From assembly GCF_031453615.1 (NCBI RefSeq), contig NZ_JAVIZT010000001.1, positions 2,418,001 through 2,482,000 of the forward strand: a stretch of DNA of 64,000 nucleotides. The letters run 5' to 3'. This DNA is from Microbacterium sp. SORGH_AS_0428 (lineage in GTDB: Bacteria > Actinomycetota > Actinomycetes > Actinomycetales > Microbacteriaceae). Below, in pieces: positions 7,313 through 15,700 of this stretch. The notes beneath the pieces are model-generated. The model did not search any database. It saw only the letters and a program-made list of their open reading frames with translations, and was not told the DNA's origin. The stretch's first letter is position 1. Each line of letters begins with the position of its first letter. A program made the translations under genes and the position numbers.

Positions 7313-9730
7313 ATGCCGATGAAGCCGCCGACGGCCAATATCGATGAGACCCGCGTGCACGTGTCGCGACCGAAGAAGGTCGCGGTGGGCGTGCCGGCCG
7401 TGCTCCACGCGCTCCAGATCGCGAACGAGCAGATGGGCCTCAAACGATCCGCCGAGACCCTCCTCCGCGTCAATCAGAAGGACGGTTTCGACTGTCCCGG
7501 CTGCGCGTGGCCGGAGGAGGACAAGCGCCATGTCGCGGAGTTCTGCGAGAACGGAGCCAAGGCCGTCGCGGAGGAGGCGACCGTACGTCGCGTCGGACCG
7601 GAGTTCTTCGCCGCGCACTCGATCGAGGACCTTCGCCAGGGCGACGACTGGTGGCTCGGACAGCAGGGGCGGCTGACGCATCCGATGGTGCTCGACGAAG
7701 GGGCGACGCACTACCGCCCCATCTCGTGGGATGCCGCGCTCGAGATGATCGCGGACGAGCTGAGGTCACTGTCTCACCCCGACGAGGCGGTGTTCTACAC
7801 ATCCGGTCGCACCTCGAACGAGGCGGCGTTCCTGTACCAGCTGCTCGTGCGCGGCCTCGGTACCAACAACCTGCCCGACTGCTCGAACATGTGCCACGAG
7901 TCGAGCGGCTCGGCGCTGACGGAGACGATCGGCATCGGCAAGGGCACCGTCTCCATCGAGGACATCCACGAGGCGGACCTGTTGATCGTGGCAGGACAGA
8001 ACCCGGGCACCAACCATCCCCGCATGCTCTCGGCCCTCGAGAAGGCCAAGCAGCGCGGAGCGCGCATCATCGCGGTGAACCCGCTGCCCGAAGCGGGCCT
8101 CATGCGGTTCGAGAACCCCCAGACCCCGCGCGGGGTCGCTTTCGGCGGCACGAAGCTCGCCGACCGCTTCGTGCAGATCCGCTCCGGCGGCGATCAGGCG
8201 CTCTTCCACGCGATCGGCAAGCACCTGCTCGAGGCGCAGGACCGCGACGGCGACGTGCTGGACACGGCCTTCATTAGCGCCCACACGAGCGGGTTCGAGT
8301 CGTACCGCCGTCAGATGGCGGATGCGGAGTGGTCCCAGCTGGAGGAGGCCACCGGCCTCAGCGAGCAGGAGCTGCGCGCCATCGGCGACGAGGTGCGCGC
8401 CTCGAAGGCGACGATCGTGTGCTGGGCGATGGGGCTCACTCAGCACAAGCACTCCGTGCCCACCCTCCGTGACGTCGTGAACGTGCTCCTGCTGCAGGGC
8501 AACATCGGCCGCCCGGGGGCGGGGGTCTGCCCGGTTCGCGGTCACTCGAACGTGCAGGGAGACCGCACGGTCGGCATCTACGAGAAGCCGGCGGATGCGT
8601 TCCTCGACGCGCTCGATCGGGAGTTCTCCTTCTCCGCGCCCCGTGCCCACGGTTTCGACACCGTCGCCGCCATCCGTGCGATGCGCGACGACAGGGTCCG
8701 TTTCTTCATGGGAATGGGAGGCAACTTCGTGTCGGCGACGCCCGACACCGCGGTCGTCGAGGCGGGCATGGCGCGCGTGGGGCTCACGGTGCACGTGTCG
8801 ACCAAGCTGAACCGTTCCCACGTCATCACCGGCCGACGTGCGCTGATCCTCCCGACGCTCGGACGCACGGACCGCGATCGTCGTGGTGGCCGGGAGCAGC
8901 GCGTCACGGTGGAGGACTCGATGGGCGCCGTGCACGCCTCGCGCGGCCGGCTGGCGCCGCCCTCGGACGACATGCTCAGCGAGGTCGCGATCATCGCGCG
9001 GCTGTGTGCGCTCGTCTTCGGCGGCGGATCCTCGCCCCAGGACGCGCCGGCCGCGCACGACGGCGATCACGAACGCACGCTTCCCGAACACGGAACCGTC
9101 GAGCCGGAAGGCCTGGATGCGGCCGGCCTCCACGATCCGGCCAACGTGCCGCACGCCGACTGGGCCGCCCTCGAGGCGGACTATGCGCTCATCCGCTCGC
9201 ACATCGAGCGGGTCATCCCGGGGTTCGAGGACTACGAGAGCCGCATCCAGAAGGGGCGCACCTTCTTCCTGCCGAACGGTCCGCGCGACGAGCGCCGGTT
9301 CGCGACGATCGACGGGAAGGCGCGTTTCACCGTCAATCCGCTCGAGTACCCGCGCATCCCTGCCGGGCGTCTGCTGCTGCAGACGCTGCGCTCTCACGAT
9401 CAGTACAACACCACCGTCTACGGCAAGGACGACCGGTACCGCGGGATCCACGGCGGCCGGCGCGTGGTGCTCGTCAACGCCGAAGACATCCGCGAACTCG
9501 GCTTCGTCGACGGGGAGATCGTCGACCTCGTCTCCGAGTGGACGGACGCGGACGGCAGGCTGGAGGAGCGCCGCGCCGAGAGCTTCCGCATCGTCTCCTA
9601 CGACACGCCCCGTCAGAATGCTGCCGCCTACTACCCCGAGACGAACGTGCTCGTGCCCCTGGAGTCGGTCGCCGACGTGAGCGGGACGCCGACCTCCAAA
9701 GCGGTCATCGTGCGCCTCGAGCACCGCTGA
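7313..9730 (+). CDS. FdhF/YdeP family molybdopterin oxidoreductase
   Basis: The predicted protein has 805 residues, the usual size for the YdeP group of formate-dehydrogenase-like enzymes (oxidoreductase alpha subunit, TIGR01701 type). Near the N-terminus it has CPGCAWPEE and FCENGAKA, the reduced cysteine pattern of this group. It continues with LIVAGQNPGTNHPRML, QGNIGRPGAGVCPVRGHSNVQG (positions near 395-416) and a C-terminal molybdopterin-dinucleotide domain (LLQTLRSHDQYNTTVYG). The cofactor is bis-MGD molybdenum. The substrate of this group is not settled; formate and acid resistance have been suggested for relatives. ATG 7313 is favoured by a TACTCT box six bases upstream. fdhD follows eight bases after the stop, consistent with a sulfurtransferase that matures this enzyme. 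Confidence 0.9.
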   Translation: MPMKPPTANIDETRVHVSRPKKVAVGVPAVLHALQIANEQMGLKRSAETLLRVNQKDGFDCPGCAWPEEDKRHVAEFCENGAKAVAEEATVRRVGPEFFAAHSIEDLRQGDDWWLGQQGRLTHPMVLDEGATHYRPISWDAALEMIADELRSLSHPDEAVFYTSGRTSNEAAFLYQLLVRGLGTNNLPDCSNMCHESSGSALTETIGIGKGTVSIEDIHEADLLIVAGQNPGTNHPRMLSALEKAKQRGARIIAVNPLPEAGLMRFENPQTPRGVAFGGTKLADRFVQIRSGGDQALFHAIGKHLLEAQDRDGDVLDTAFISAHTSGFESYRRQMADAEWSQLEEATGLSEQELRAIGDEVRASKATIVCWAMGLTQHKHSVPTLRDVVNVLLLQGNIGRPGAGVCPVRGHSNVQGDRTVGIYEKPADAFLDALDREFSFSAPRAHGFDTVAAIRAMRDDRVRFFMGMGGNFVSATPDTAVVEAGMARVGLTVHVSTKLNRSHVITGRRALILPTLGRTDRDRRGGREQRVTVEDSMGAVHASRGRLAPPSDDMLSEVAIIARLCALVFGGGSSPQDAPAAHDGDHERTLPEHGTVEPEGLDAAGLHDPANVPHADWAALEADYALIRSHIERVIPGFEDYESRIQKGRTFFLPNGPRDERRFATIDGKARFTVNPLEYPRIPAGRLLLQTLRSHDQYNTTVYGKDDRYRGIHGGRRVVLVNAEDIRELGFVDGEIVDLVSEWTDADGRLEERRAESFRIVSYDTPRQNAAAYYPETNVLVPLESVADVSGTPTSKAVIVRLEHR

Positions 9731-9737
9731 GGGCGGC

Positions 9738-10601
9738 ATGGGAAGACTCACCGAGCGCACGCCGGTCACGCGCATCGCCTTCACGGACGACGGCGTCTCG
9801 ACACGTCGCCGCGCGGACACGGTCGTCGTGGAGGAACCGCTGGAGGTGCGCGTGAGCGGGGAGCCGCTCGTCGTGACGATGCGCACCCCGGGTCACGATC
9901 TCGAGCTGGCCGCCGGGTTCCTCACGGGGGAGGGCGTCATCGCCGCCGGCTCCGACGTCCGCAGCGCGATCCACTGCGGAGGGCCGGGAAGCACCCCCGT
10001 CGGTGCACCCCAGAGCGAGAACACCTACAACGTGCTCGACATGGCCCTCGCGCCCGGCAGCGAGATCCCCGCCAAGGATGCGGCCCGCAACTTCTACACG
10101 ACGAGCTCCTGCGGCGTCTGCGGAGCCGCATCCATCGAACAGATCACCAAGGTGTCGCGTTTCGACCTGTCCGCCGACGACAGCCGCGCTCCCGCGCGGT
10201 GGCTCGCCTCGCTCCCCGACACGTTGCGCAGCGGTCAGGCACTGTTCGAGAAGACGGGCGGCCTGCACGCGGCGGCGCTCTTCGACATCGCGACGGGCGA
10301 GCTGCTGGTGCTGCGTGAGGACGTGGGGCGCCACAACGCCGTCGACAAGGTGGTCGGCTGGGCGCTGCTCGCCGATCGGCTGCCCCTCGCAGGCACCGTG
10401 CTGCAGGTCTCGGGTCGTGCCAGCTTCGAGCTCGCGCAGAAGGCGATCATGGCGGGCATCCCCGTGCTGGCCGCGGTCTCGGCGCCGTCCTCGCTCGCGG
10501 TGGAGCTGGCCTCGTCGATGCACCTCACCCTCGTGGGGTTCTCCCGCGGCACCTCGCTGAACGTGTACGCGCACCCCGAGCGGGTGGCCGTCGAGGAGTG
10601 A
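9738..10601 (+). CDS. fdhD: Formate dehydrogenase accessory sulfurtransferase FdhD
   Basis: The 287-residue protein matches FdhD, which carries sulfur from a cysteine desulfurase to the bis-MGD cofactor of formate-dehydrogenase-type enzymes. The catalytic Cys pair is visible as SSCGVCG (Cys125 and Cys128). Other family segments are VEEPLEVRVSGEPLVVTMRTP near the N-terminus, LAAGFLTGEGVI, LREDVGRHNAVDKVVG and SGRASFELAQKA. GAGGG precedes the ATG by a few bases. It lies directly downstream of the YdeP-like gene and is almost certainly co-transcribed. No other molybdoenzyme is in the window, so that gene is its probable client. Confidence 0.95.
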   Translation: MGRLTERTPVTRIAFTDDGVSTRRRADTVVVEEPLEVRVSGEPLVVTMRTPGHDLELAAGFLTGEGVIAAGSDVRSAIHCGGPGSTPVGAPQSENTYNVLDMALAPGSEIPAKDAARNFYTTSSCGVCGAASIEQITKVSRFDLSADDSRAPARWLASLPDTLRSGQALFEKTGGLHAAALFDIATGELLVLREDVGRHNAVDKVVGWALLADRLPLAGTVLQVSGRASFELAQKAIMAGIPVLAAVSAPSSLAVELASSMHLTLVGFSRGTSLNVYAHPERVAVEE

Positions 10602-10640
10602 GCCCGTCGCATCCGGACGAGCCGAGCGTAGGCTGACGGG

Positions 10641-12038
10641 GTGAGCGCATACGTCTCGGCGTTCGAGTTGTTCTCCATCGGTGTCGGACCCTCGAGCTCC
10701 CACACCGTCGGGCCGATGCGCGCCGCCGGGGTCTTCGTCGACCGTCTCGCGGATGCGGGGCTGCTCGAGCGCGTGCATCGTGTGCGGTGCGAGCTGTTCG
10801 GCTCCCTGGGTGCGACGGGCATCGGGCACGGCACCCCCGACGCGATCGTCGCGGGGCTGGCGGGTCACCGACCCGACACGGTGGACCCGGATCTCGTGCG
10901 CGGCGCGTGGTCCGCGATCGGTGACGACGGGATGCTCCTGCTCGCAGGCATCCATCCGGTCCGCTTCCAGAGAGCCGACATCGTGCTCTCGCCCCGCGTG
11001 CGTCGTCCGGAGCACCCCAACGCCCTCACGCTGACGGCGTGGGATGCGGCGGGGGAGCCCCTCGCGAGTGAGACCTACTTCTCGGTCGGCGGCGGCTTCA
11101 TCCGCCGCGACGGCGAGGCGCTACAGGCCCCTGCGGCCGTGCCCCATCCGTACTCCAGCGCCGCCCAGCTGCTCGCGCTGTGCGCCGAGACCGGCCTCTC
11201 CATCGCCGAGATCGCCCGCCGCAACGAGGAGGCCTGGCGCAGCGAGGACGACGTGCGCACCGGACTCGACGCGATCTGGGACGCGATGAGCGCCTGCGTC
11301 GCGGCCGGGCTCGCCCACGACGGCGTGCTCCCGGGCCGGCTCGGTGTCAAGCGTCGCGCCGGATCGCTGCGCGCGCAGCTCGAGAGCGCCCAGGCGATCG
11401 GCCATCGTGAGCTTCCCGGCGAGTGGCTCGGAGCCTTCGCGCTCGCCGTCAACGAGGAGAACGCCGCGGGCGGGCGGGTGGTGACGGCGCCCACGAACGG
11501 GGCTGCCGGCATCCTTCCCGCCGTCGCCATGTACTGGTGGCGCTTCCTCGCGGATGCGGGCGTCGGCCTCGACCGGGCGATCGCCGACGACGAGCGGCCG
11601 CGCGGCATCCGGCGCTTCCTGCTGACGGCCACCGCGCTCGGATCCTTGTTCAAAGCGAACGCCTCGATCTCAGGGGCGGAGGGCGGATGCCAGGCCGAGG
11701 TCGGCTCGGCCTGCGCGATGGCGGCGGGTGGGCTCACGGCCGTCATGGGAGGAACCCCGGCGCAGATCGAGAACGCGGCCGAGATCGCGATGGAGCACCA
11801 CCTCGGTCTCACCTGCGACCCCGTCGGCGGGCTCGTGCAGATCCCGTGCATCGAACGCAATGCCATCGCCGCCGCCACGGCGGTCACCGCCTCCCGTCTC
11901 GCGCTGCGCGGCGACGGTTCGCACTACGTCTCGCTCGACACCGTCGTCGAGACGATGCGTCAGACGGGCATCGACATGTCGACGAAGTACAAGGAGACGA
12001 GTGAGGGCGGTCTCGCCGTCAACGTCGTCGAGTGCTGA
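10641..12038 (+). CDS. sdaA: L-serine ammonia-lyase (iron-sulfur L-serine dehydratase)
   Basis: The 465-residue, single-chain L-serine dehydratase converts L-serine to pyruvate and ammonia with a 4Fe-4S cluster. The beta domain begins SAFELFSIGVGPSSSHTVGP. The alpha domain carries the cluster cysteines in GGCQAEVGSACAMA and in TCDPVGGLVQIPCIERN, and NGAAGILPAV precedes them. The length fits the type 2 (fused alpha-beta) enzymes. The start is GTG 10641, six bases after TAGGCT, so the mRNA is probably leaderless and separate from fdhD. A MarR-family gene converges nine bases beyond its stop. Confidence 0.95.
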   Translation: MSAYVSAFELFSIGVGPSSSHTVGPMRAAGVFVDRLADAGLLERVHRVRCELFGSLGATGIGHGTPDAIVAGLAGHRPDTVDPDLVRGAWSAIGDDGMLLLAGIHPVRFQRADIVLSPRVRRPEHPNALTLTAWDAAGEPLASETYFSVGGGFIRRDGEALQAPAAVPHPYSSAAQLLALCAETGLSIAEIARRNEEAWRSEDDVRTGLDAIWDAMSACVAAGLAHDGVLPGRLGVKRRAGSLRAQLESAQAIGHRELPGEWLGAFALAVNEENAAGGRVVTAPTNGAAGILPAVAMYWWRFLADAGVGLDRAIADDERPRGIRRFLLTATALGSLFKANASISGAEGGCQAEVGSACAMAAGGLTAVMGGTPAQIENAAEIAMEHHLGLTCDPVGGLVQIPCIERNAIAAATAVTASRLALRGDGSHYVSLDTVVETMRQTGIDMSTKYKETSEGGLAVNVVEC

Positions 12039-12046
12039 GCGGGTGC

Positions 12047-12481
12047 TCAGTCCCGACGGGGCCGGAGCTTCTGCGTGAGATCCAGCAGGGTGCGCAGCTC
12101 GTCGTCGTCGAGGGTCGACATATGCTCGGCGATCGATCGGCTGTGCACTGCTGCGATGGAGCGGAACAGCCGTGCACCCGTGTCGGTGGCCCGGACGATG
12201 GCGCCGCGGCCGTCGTCGGGATCGGTGCACTTGGAGAGCAGTCCGCGCGCGACCATCCGGTCGACCAGACGCGAGACGCTGGGCTGGCTGATGAGCATGT
12301 TGCGCGTCACGTCGCGCAGCCGCGCCGACATGTCGGGGGCCCGGGTGACGGTCAGGAGCACGTCGTACTCGCCCTGCTGCAGGCCGCTCTGCTCGAAGTC
12401 GGCCCCCACCTCCGCGAAGATCTCGTGCTGGGCCCGGAACAGGCTCTCCCAGGCATCGATGGCCAGACGGCGGTCGCTCAT
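12047..12481 (-). CDS. MarR-family transcriptional regulator
   Basis: The 144-residue protein has the typical MarR layout: N-terminal dimerisation helix (AWESLFRAQHEIFAEV), winged helix-turn-helix with MLISQPSVSRLVDRMVARGL and the wing KCTDPDDGRGAIVRAT, then the C-terminal helix HMSTLDDDELRTLLDLTQ. Members are dimeric repressors, often released by small phenolic ligands. ATG 12481 follows TACGCT by seven bases on the minus strand. It is transcribed divergently from the DUF2207 gene, only 39 bases away, so the two start sites share one short control region. The ligand is unknown. Confidence 0.92.
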   Translation of the reverse strand: MSDRRLAIDAWESLFRAQHEIFAEVGADFEQSGLQQGEYDVLLTVTRAPDMSARLRDVTRNMLISQPSVSRLVDRMVARGLLSKCTDPDDGRGAIVRATDTGARLFRSIAAVHSRSIAEHMSTLDDDELRTLLDLTQKLRPRRD

Positions 12482-12520
12482 GCCCGATAGCGTACGCCGT
12501 GCCCGGCATAGGCTGGTGCC

Positions 12521-14341
12521 ATGATCGCCGGGGCACTCACGCGCGTCATCGCCGCCGCATCCGCTCTCGCCCTCGCTCTCACGGTGACGGGTTTCGCCGC
12601 CGCACCGCAGGCGCCCGCGCCCCCGAAGCCCGCGACGGTCGTGGGGGCCGGCGTCGACGACTTCACGTTCCGCAGCCTCGATGTCGACTACACGCTGACC
12701 CGCACGGACGACGGCACCTCCCGGCTGCATGTCGTCGAGCGTTTCGTGGCCGACTTCCCCGAGATCGATCAGAACCACGGCATGCGCCGCACCATCCCCG
12801 ATACCTACAACGGTCAGCCGCTGCGGCCCGAACTCGTCTCCGTCACCGACGAGACGGGCGCGCCGCGAGACGCCGAGGTCGACAGCGACGACGGGACGTG
12901 GAGCGTGACCTCGCGCGTGGACGACTTCGTGCACGGTGCGCAGACCTACGTCTTCACGTACGACCTGAGCAACGTCACCTGGTACTTCCCGAAGACGGGG
13001 ACGGAGGAGTTCTACTGGGACGTGAACGGCGTCGACTGGGGGCAGGTCTTCGGCTCCGTCTCCGCGACCCTCCACGTCGACCCCGCCCTCGCCGATTCCC
13101 TCACCGGCCAGGCCGCCTGCTACGTGGGCGAGCAGGGCGATGCGACGACGTGCCCGATCACTCTCGATACGGATGCGGCGGCCGCATCCGTATCGGTGGC
13201 GAACGTCGCGCCGCGCCAGACGGTCACGCTGTCGGTGGGGTTCGAGCCGGGCACCTTCGTGATGTTCGACAGCAGCTACTTCGCCTCCGCGTGGGGCTGG
13301 GCCCAGAGCGCATCGTTCCTGGCTCTGCTGGGCGCGTTCGCGTGGGCGATCGTCGTCTGGCGTCGGGTGCTGCGCGACTCTCCCGGCCGTGGCCTCGTCG
13401 TCGCCGAGTACGAGCCCCCCGCGGACGTCACGCCCCTGACCGCTGCGGTGCTGCTGTCGAAGCCCACGAAGGCCGCGCCCGCGGCGCTTCTCGAACTCGC
13501 CTTGCGGGGCGCGATCCGTATCGAAGAGGTGCCGGGCGGATCCCGGGCGCGGCCGAAGCTGCGGGCCGTGCTGGTCGATCCATCCCTCGCCGGCGAGGAC
13601 GGCCGCGAGTTCATCGACGCGCTGTTCGACGAGAACGCCCAGCCCGGTGCCGAGTTCGCGTTCGGCGAGCGCAGCACGCGCCTCGCGAAGACGGCGGAGG
13701 ACATGCGGATGTGGGCGGGGGCCGAGCTGGACGAGCGCGGCATGTATCGCACCGTGCCGCCGGGGCGCAGGCGACTGGCGGTCTGGGCGCTGATCCTCAC
13801 GACGGCGGCGACCATCGTCACGGGAGCGCTGGCGCTGTCCGCGCAGGTCGACCCGGCCCCACCCGTGATCGTGTTCATCGTCGCGGCTCTGTTCGGTGCC
13901 GCAGGCCTCCTCCTCCTGTCGCACCGTCCCGTCAGTCCGAAAGGCGCCGAGACCCGGGAGCAGCTCGCGGGGCTCCGGCTCTTCATCAGCTGGGCGGAGG
14001 CCGACCGCATCCGTATGCTGCAGTCGCCTCAGACGGCCGAGCGGCGTCCGGTCGATGCGACGGATGCGGCTGCGGTCCTCGCGATCTACGAACCGCTGCT
14101 GCCCTACGCTGTCGTGTTCGGCCTCGAGAAGCAGTGGGCGGCCCAGCTGGCCGTCTACTACGAGAGCACCGGCGCGCCACTCTGGTACGCCGGGGCGACC
14201 GCGTTCAACGTGAGCGCCTTCACGAGCGGCATCAGCTCGCTCTCGGCTGCGGCCGTCTCCAGTTCGAGCAGCTCCGGCGGCTCGACCGGTGGCGGGTCCG
14301 CGGGCGGCGGCGGTGGTGGCGGCGGCGGAGGCGGCGTCTGA
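12521..14341 (+). CDS. DUF2207 family membrane protein with Gly-rich C-terminus
   Basis: The 606-residue protein begins with a signal-like hydrophobic segment (about 8-30). An extracytoplasmic DUF2207 domain follows (FTFRSLDVDYTLTRTDDG, VVERFVADFPE, GMRRTIPDTYNG). Then come a membrane helix near 262-280 (FLALLGAFAWAIVVWR), a cytoplasmic segment, and two further helices near 425-462. The chain ends in SSSSSGGSTGGGSAGG and an eleven-glycine run before the final Val, a low-complexity tail common in this family. No enzymatic role is known. ATG 12521 lies six bases after TAGGCT. It diverges from the marR gene, a likely regulator. Confidence 0.88.
   Translation: MIAGALTRVIAAASALALALTVTGFAAAPQAPAPPKPATVVGAGVDDFTFRSLDVDYTLTRTDDGTSRLHVVERFVADFPEIDQNHGMRRTIPDTYNGQPLRPELVSVTDETGAPRDAEVDSDDGTWSVTSRVDDFVHGAQTYVFTYDLSNVTWYFPKTGTEEFYWDVNGVDWGQVFGSVSATLHVDPALADSLTGQAACYVGEQGDATTCPITLDTDAAAASVSVANVAPRQTVTLSVGFEPGTFVMFDSSYFASAWGWAQSASFLALLGAFAWAIVVWRRVLRDSPGRGLVVAEYEPPADVTPLTAAVLLSKPTKAAPAALLELALRGAIRIEEVPGGSRARPKLRAVLVDPSLAGEDGREFIDALFDENAQPGAEFAFGERSTRLAKTAEDMRMWAGAELDERGMYRTVPPGRRRLAVWALILTTAATIVTGALALSAQVDPAPPVIVFIVAALFGAAGLLLLSHRPVSPKGAETREQLAGLRLFISWAEADRIRMLQSPQTAERRPVDATDAAAVLAIYEPLLPYAVVFGLEKQWAAQLAVYYESTGAPLWYAGATAFNVSAFTSGISSLSAAAVSSSSSSGGSTGGGSAGGGGGGGGGGGV
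13165..13195. repeat. Intragenic 14-bp perfect inverted repeat
   Basis: Arms CGATACGGATGCGG (13165-13178) and its exact complement (13182-13195) are separated by three bases, inside the DUF2207 coding region. Each arm contains one copy of the octamer GGATGCGG that is over-represented across the window. Confidence 0.85.
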
Positions 14342-14349
14342 GCGCTCGG

Positions 14350-14355
14350 TAGAAT
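14350..14355 (+). promoter_or_regulatory. -10 box (TAGAAT) of a leaderless transcript
   Basis: TAGAAT is followed by seven bases and an ATG (14363). With this spacing transcription should begin at or next to that ATG. Confidence 0.6.
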
Positions 14356-14362
14356 GGCCTCG

Positions 14363-14416
14363 ATGTCTTTCGCTCGCGGAGTGCGCCCCTTCTCGGCTGC
14401 CCCGCACCCGAAATGA
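14363..14416 (+). CDS. Possible 17-residue leader peptide upstream of MFS gene
   Basis: This short frame (MSFARGVRPFSAAPHPK) starts seven bases after TAGAAT, and its TGA overlaps the ATG of the MFS gene as ATGA. Reinitiation at the overlap would couple the two. It lies in the same frame as the main body of the frameshifted MFS gene. It may be a translated leader, or simply a trace of an older start of that gene. There is no protein-level similarity to support it. Confidence 0.4.
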   Translation: MSFARGVRPFSAAPHPK

Positions 14417-15700
14417 CCGACTACGGGGCCTCGACCGGCACGATCCGCGTTCCGGGCCCAGCCCGCGGGGCCCTGCCCTGGATCATCTGGGTCGCCGGCG
14501 CGCTTCACGTACCTCGTCGCGATCGTCGGCCGCAGCTCGCTCGCGGGGCTCGGCACCGACATGGCGGTGCGGTTCGACGCCGGATCCAGCACGCTCGCTC
14601 TGTTCACCACGCTCCAGCTCGCGGTCTACGGCGCCATGCAGATCCCAGCGGGTCTGCTGCTGGATCGCTGGGGTGCCCGTGTCATCGGGGCGGTCGGGAT
14701 GCTGACCATGGCCGGCGGCTCGCTGTGGCTGGCGTTCGCCCCCGACGTACCCTCGGCGATCCTGGCGCGTCTTCTGACCGGTGCCGGGGATGCGCTCATC
14801 TTCCCGAGCGTGTTGCGCCTCATCGCTCTCTGGTTGCCCGCCAAACGGGTGCCGGTGCTGCAGCAGATCACCGCGCAGTTCGGCCAGCTCGGGCAGGTGC
14901 TCAGCGTGGTGCTGCTCACCTCCCTCGCGCACGGCATCGGCTGGGAGAGCGCCTTCGCCGCCGTCGCGGGGGTGTTCGTCGTCTTCGCCGTGCTCGACGC
15001 GCTGATCATCCGCGAGCGGGGTCGGCCCGTTGCGGCCGACGGCCGGCCGCGCCCGCGCCAGTTCGCGCTCGTCGTTGCGGCGCTGCGCGAACCGGGCACG
15101 CGGCTCGGGTTCTGGATCCACTTCGTCACGCCCTTCGCCGGTACCGCGTTCGCGCTGCTGTGGGGCATTCCCTTCCTCATGGCGGGCGAGGGGCTCTCCC
15201 GTGATGCGGCCGCGGGCCTGGTGACCGTGTTCGTGCTCAGCGGCGCGGTGTTCGCCCCGCTGATGGGCATGCTCTCGGCCGCGCATCCGGGTCGGCGTGC
15301 GCTGGTCGCGCTGGGCTCCGTCGCGGCCCAGGCCGTGGCGCTGGCCGCTGTGCTCATCACCCCGGGCGAGGCTCCGCTGTGGCTGCTCGTCGTGTGGGTC
15401 GTCACCCTCTCCAGCGGCGGCGCCGCATCCATGATCGCCTTCGACGTGGTGCGCCGGGACAACCCGCTCTCTCGGTTGTCGACCGCGACCGGCGTGGTCA
15501 ACATGGGCGGCTTCATCGCGGCGCTCGTGCTCGTCTACGTGATCGGTGTCGTGCTCGACCTGCAGGGAGCCGATCCCGCCGCGTACACGCGCGACCAGTT
15601 GCGGTTGGCCATGACCGCGACGTTCGCGCTGTGGGTCGTGGGCGCCGTCGGGGTCCTCGTCGAGTCCCGCGCACGTCGGCGCGCCCACGGCGCGTACTAG
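14413..15700 (+). pseudogene. MFS transporter with N-terminal frameshift
   Basis: The start at 14413 gives a plausible N-terminus (MTDYGASTGTIRVPG, then LPWIIWVAGAL) in one frame. The rest of transmembrane segment 1 (FTYLVAIVGRSSLAGL) and the whole transporter body continue in the next frame from about 14504 to 15700. The switch is at about 14503 and equals one extra or two missing bases. The body has about twelve hydrophobic segments and the MFS loop GLLLDRWGAR. If translation began at the internal ATG 14561, helix 1 would be lost. The substrate is not recognisable. It is either a decayed gene or a sequence error; raw reads at 14495-14515 would decide. It ends overlapping the stop of the convergent hydrolase. 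Confidence 0.8.

Noticed and set aside
7766..9886. Minus-strand frame of about 700 codons opposite the YdeP-like gene
   Set aside because: Shadow of a conserved plus-strand enzyme; no domain, no promoter.
12047..14407. Long minus-strand frame of about 786 codons over DUF2207
   Set aside because: Only the first part, 12047-12481, is a real MarR gene; the rest is antisense to DUF2207 and has no domain.
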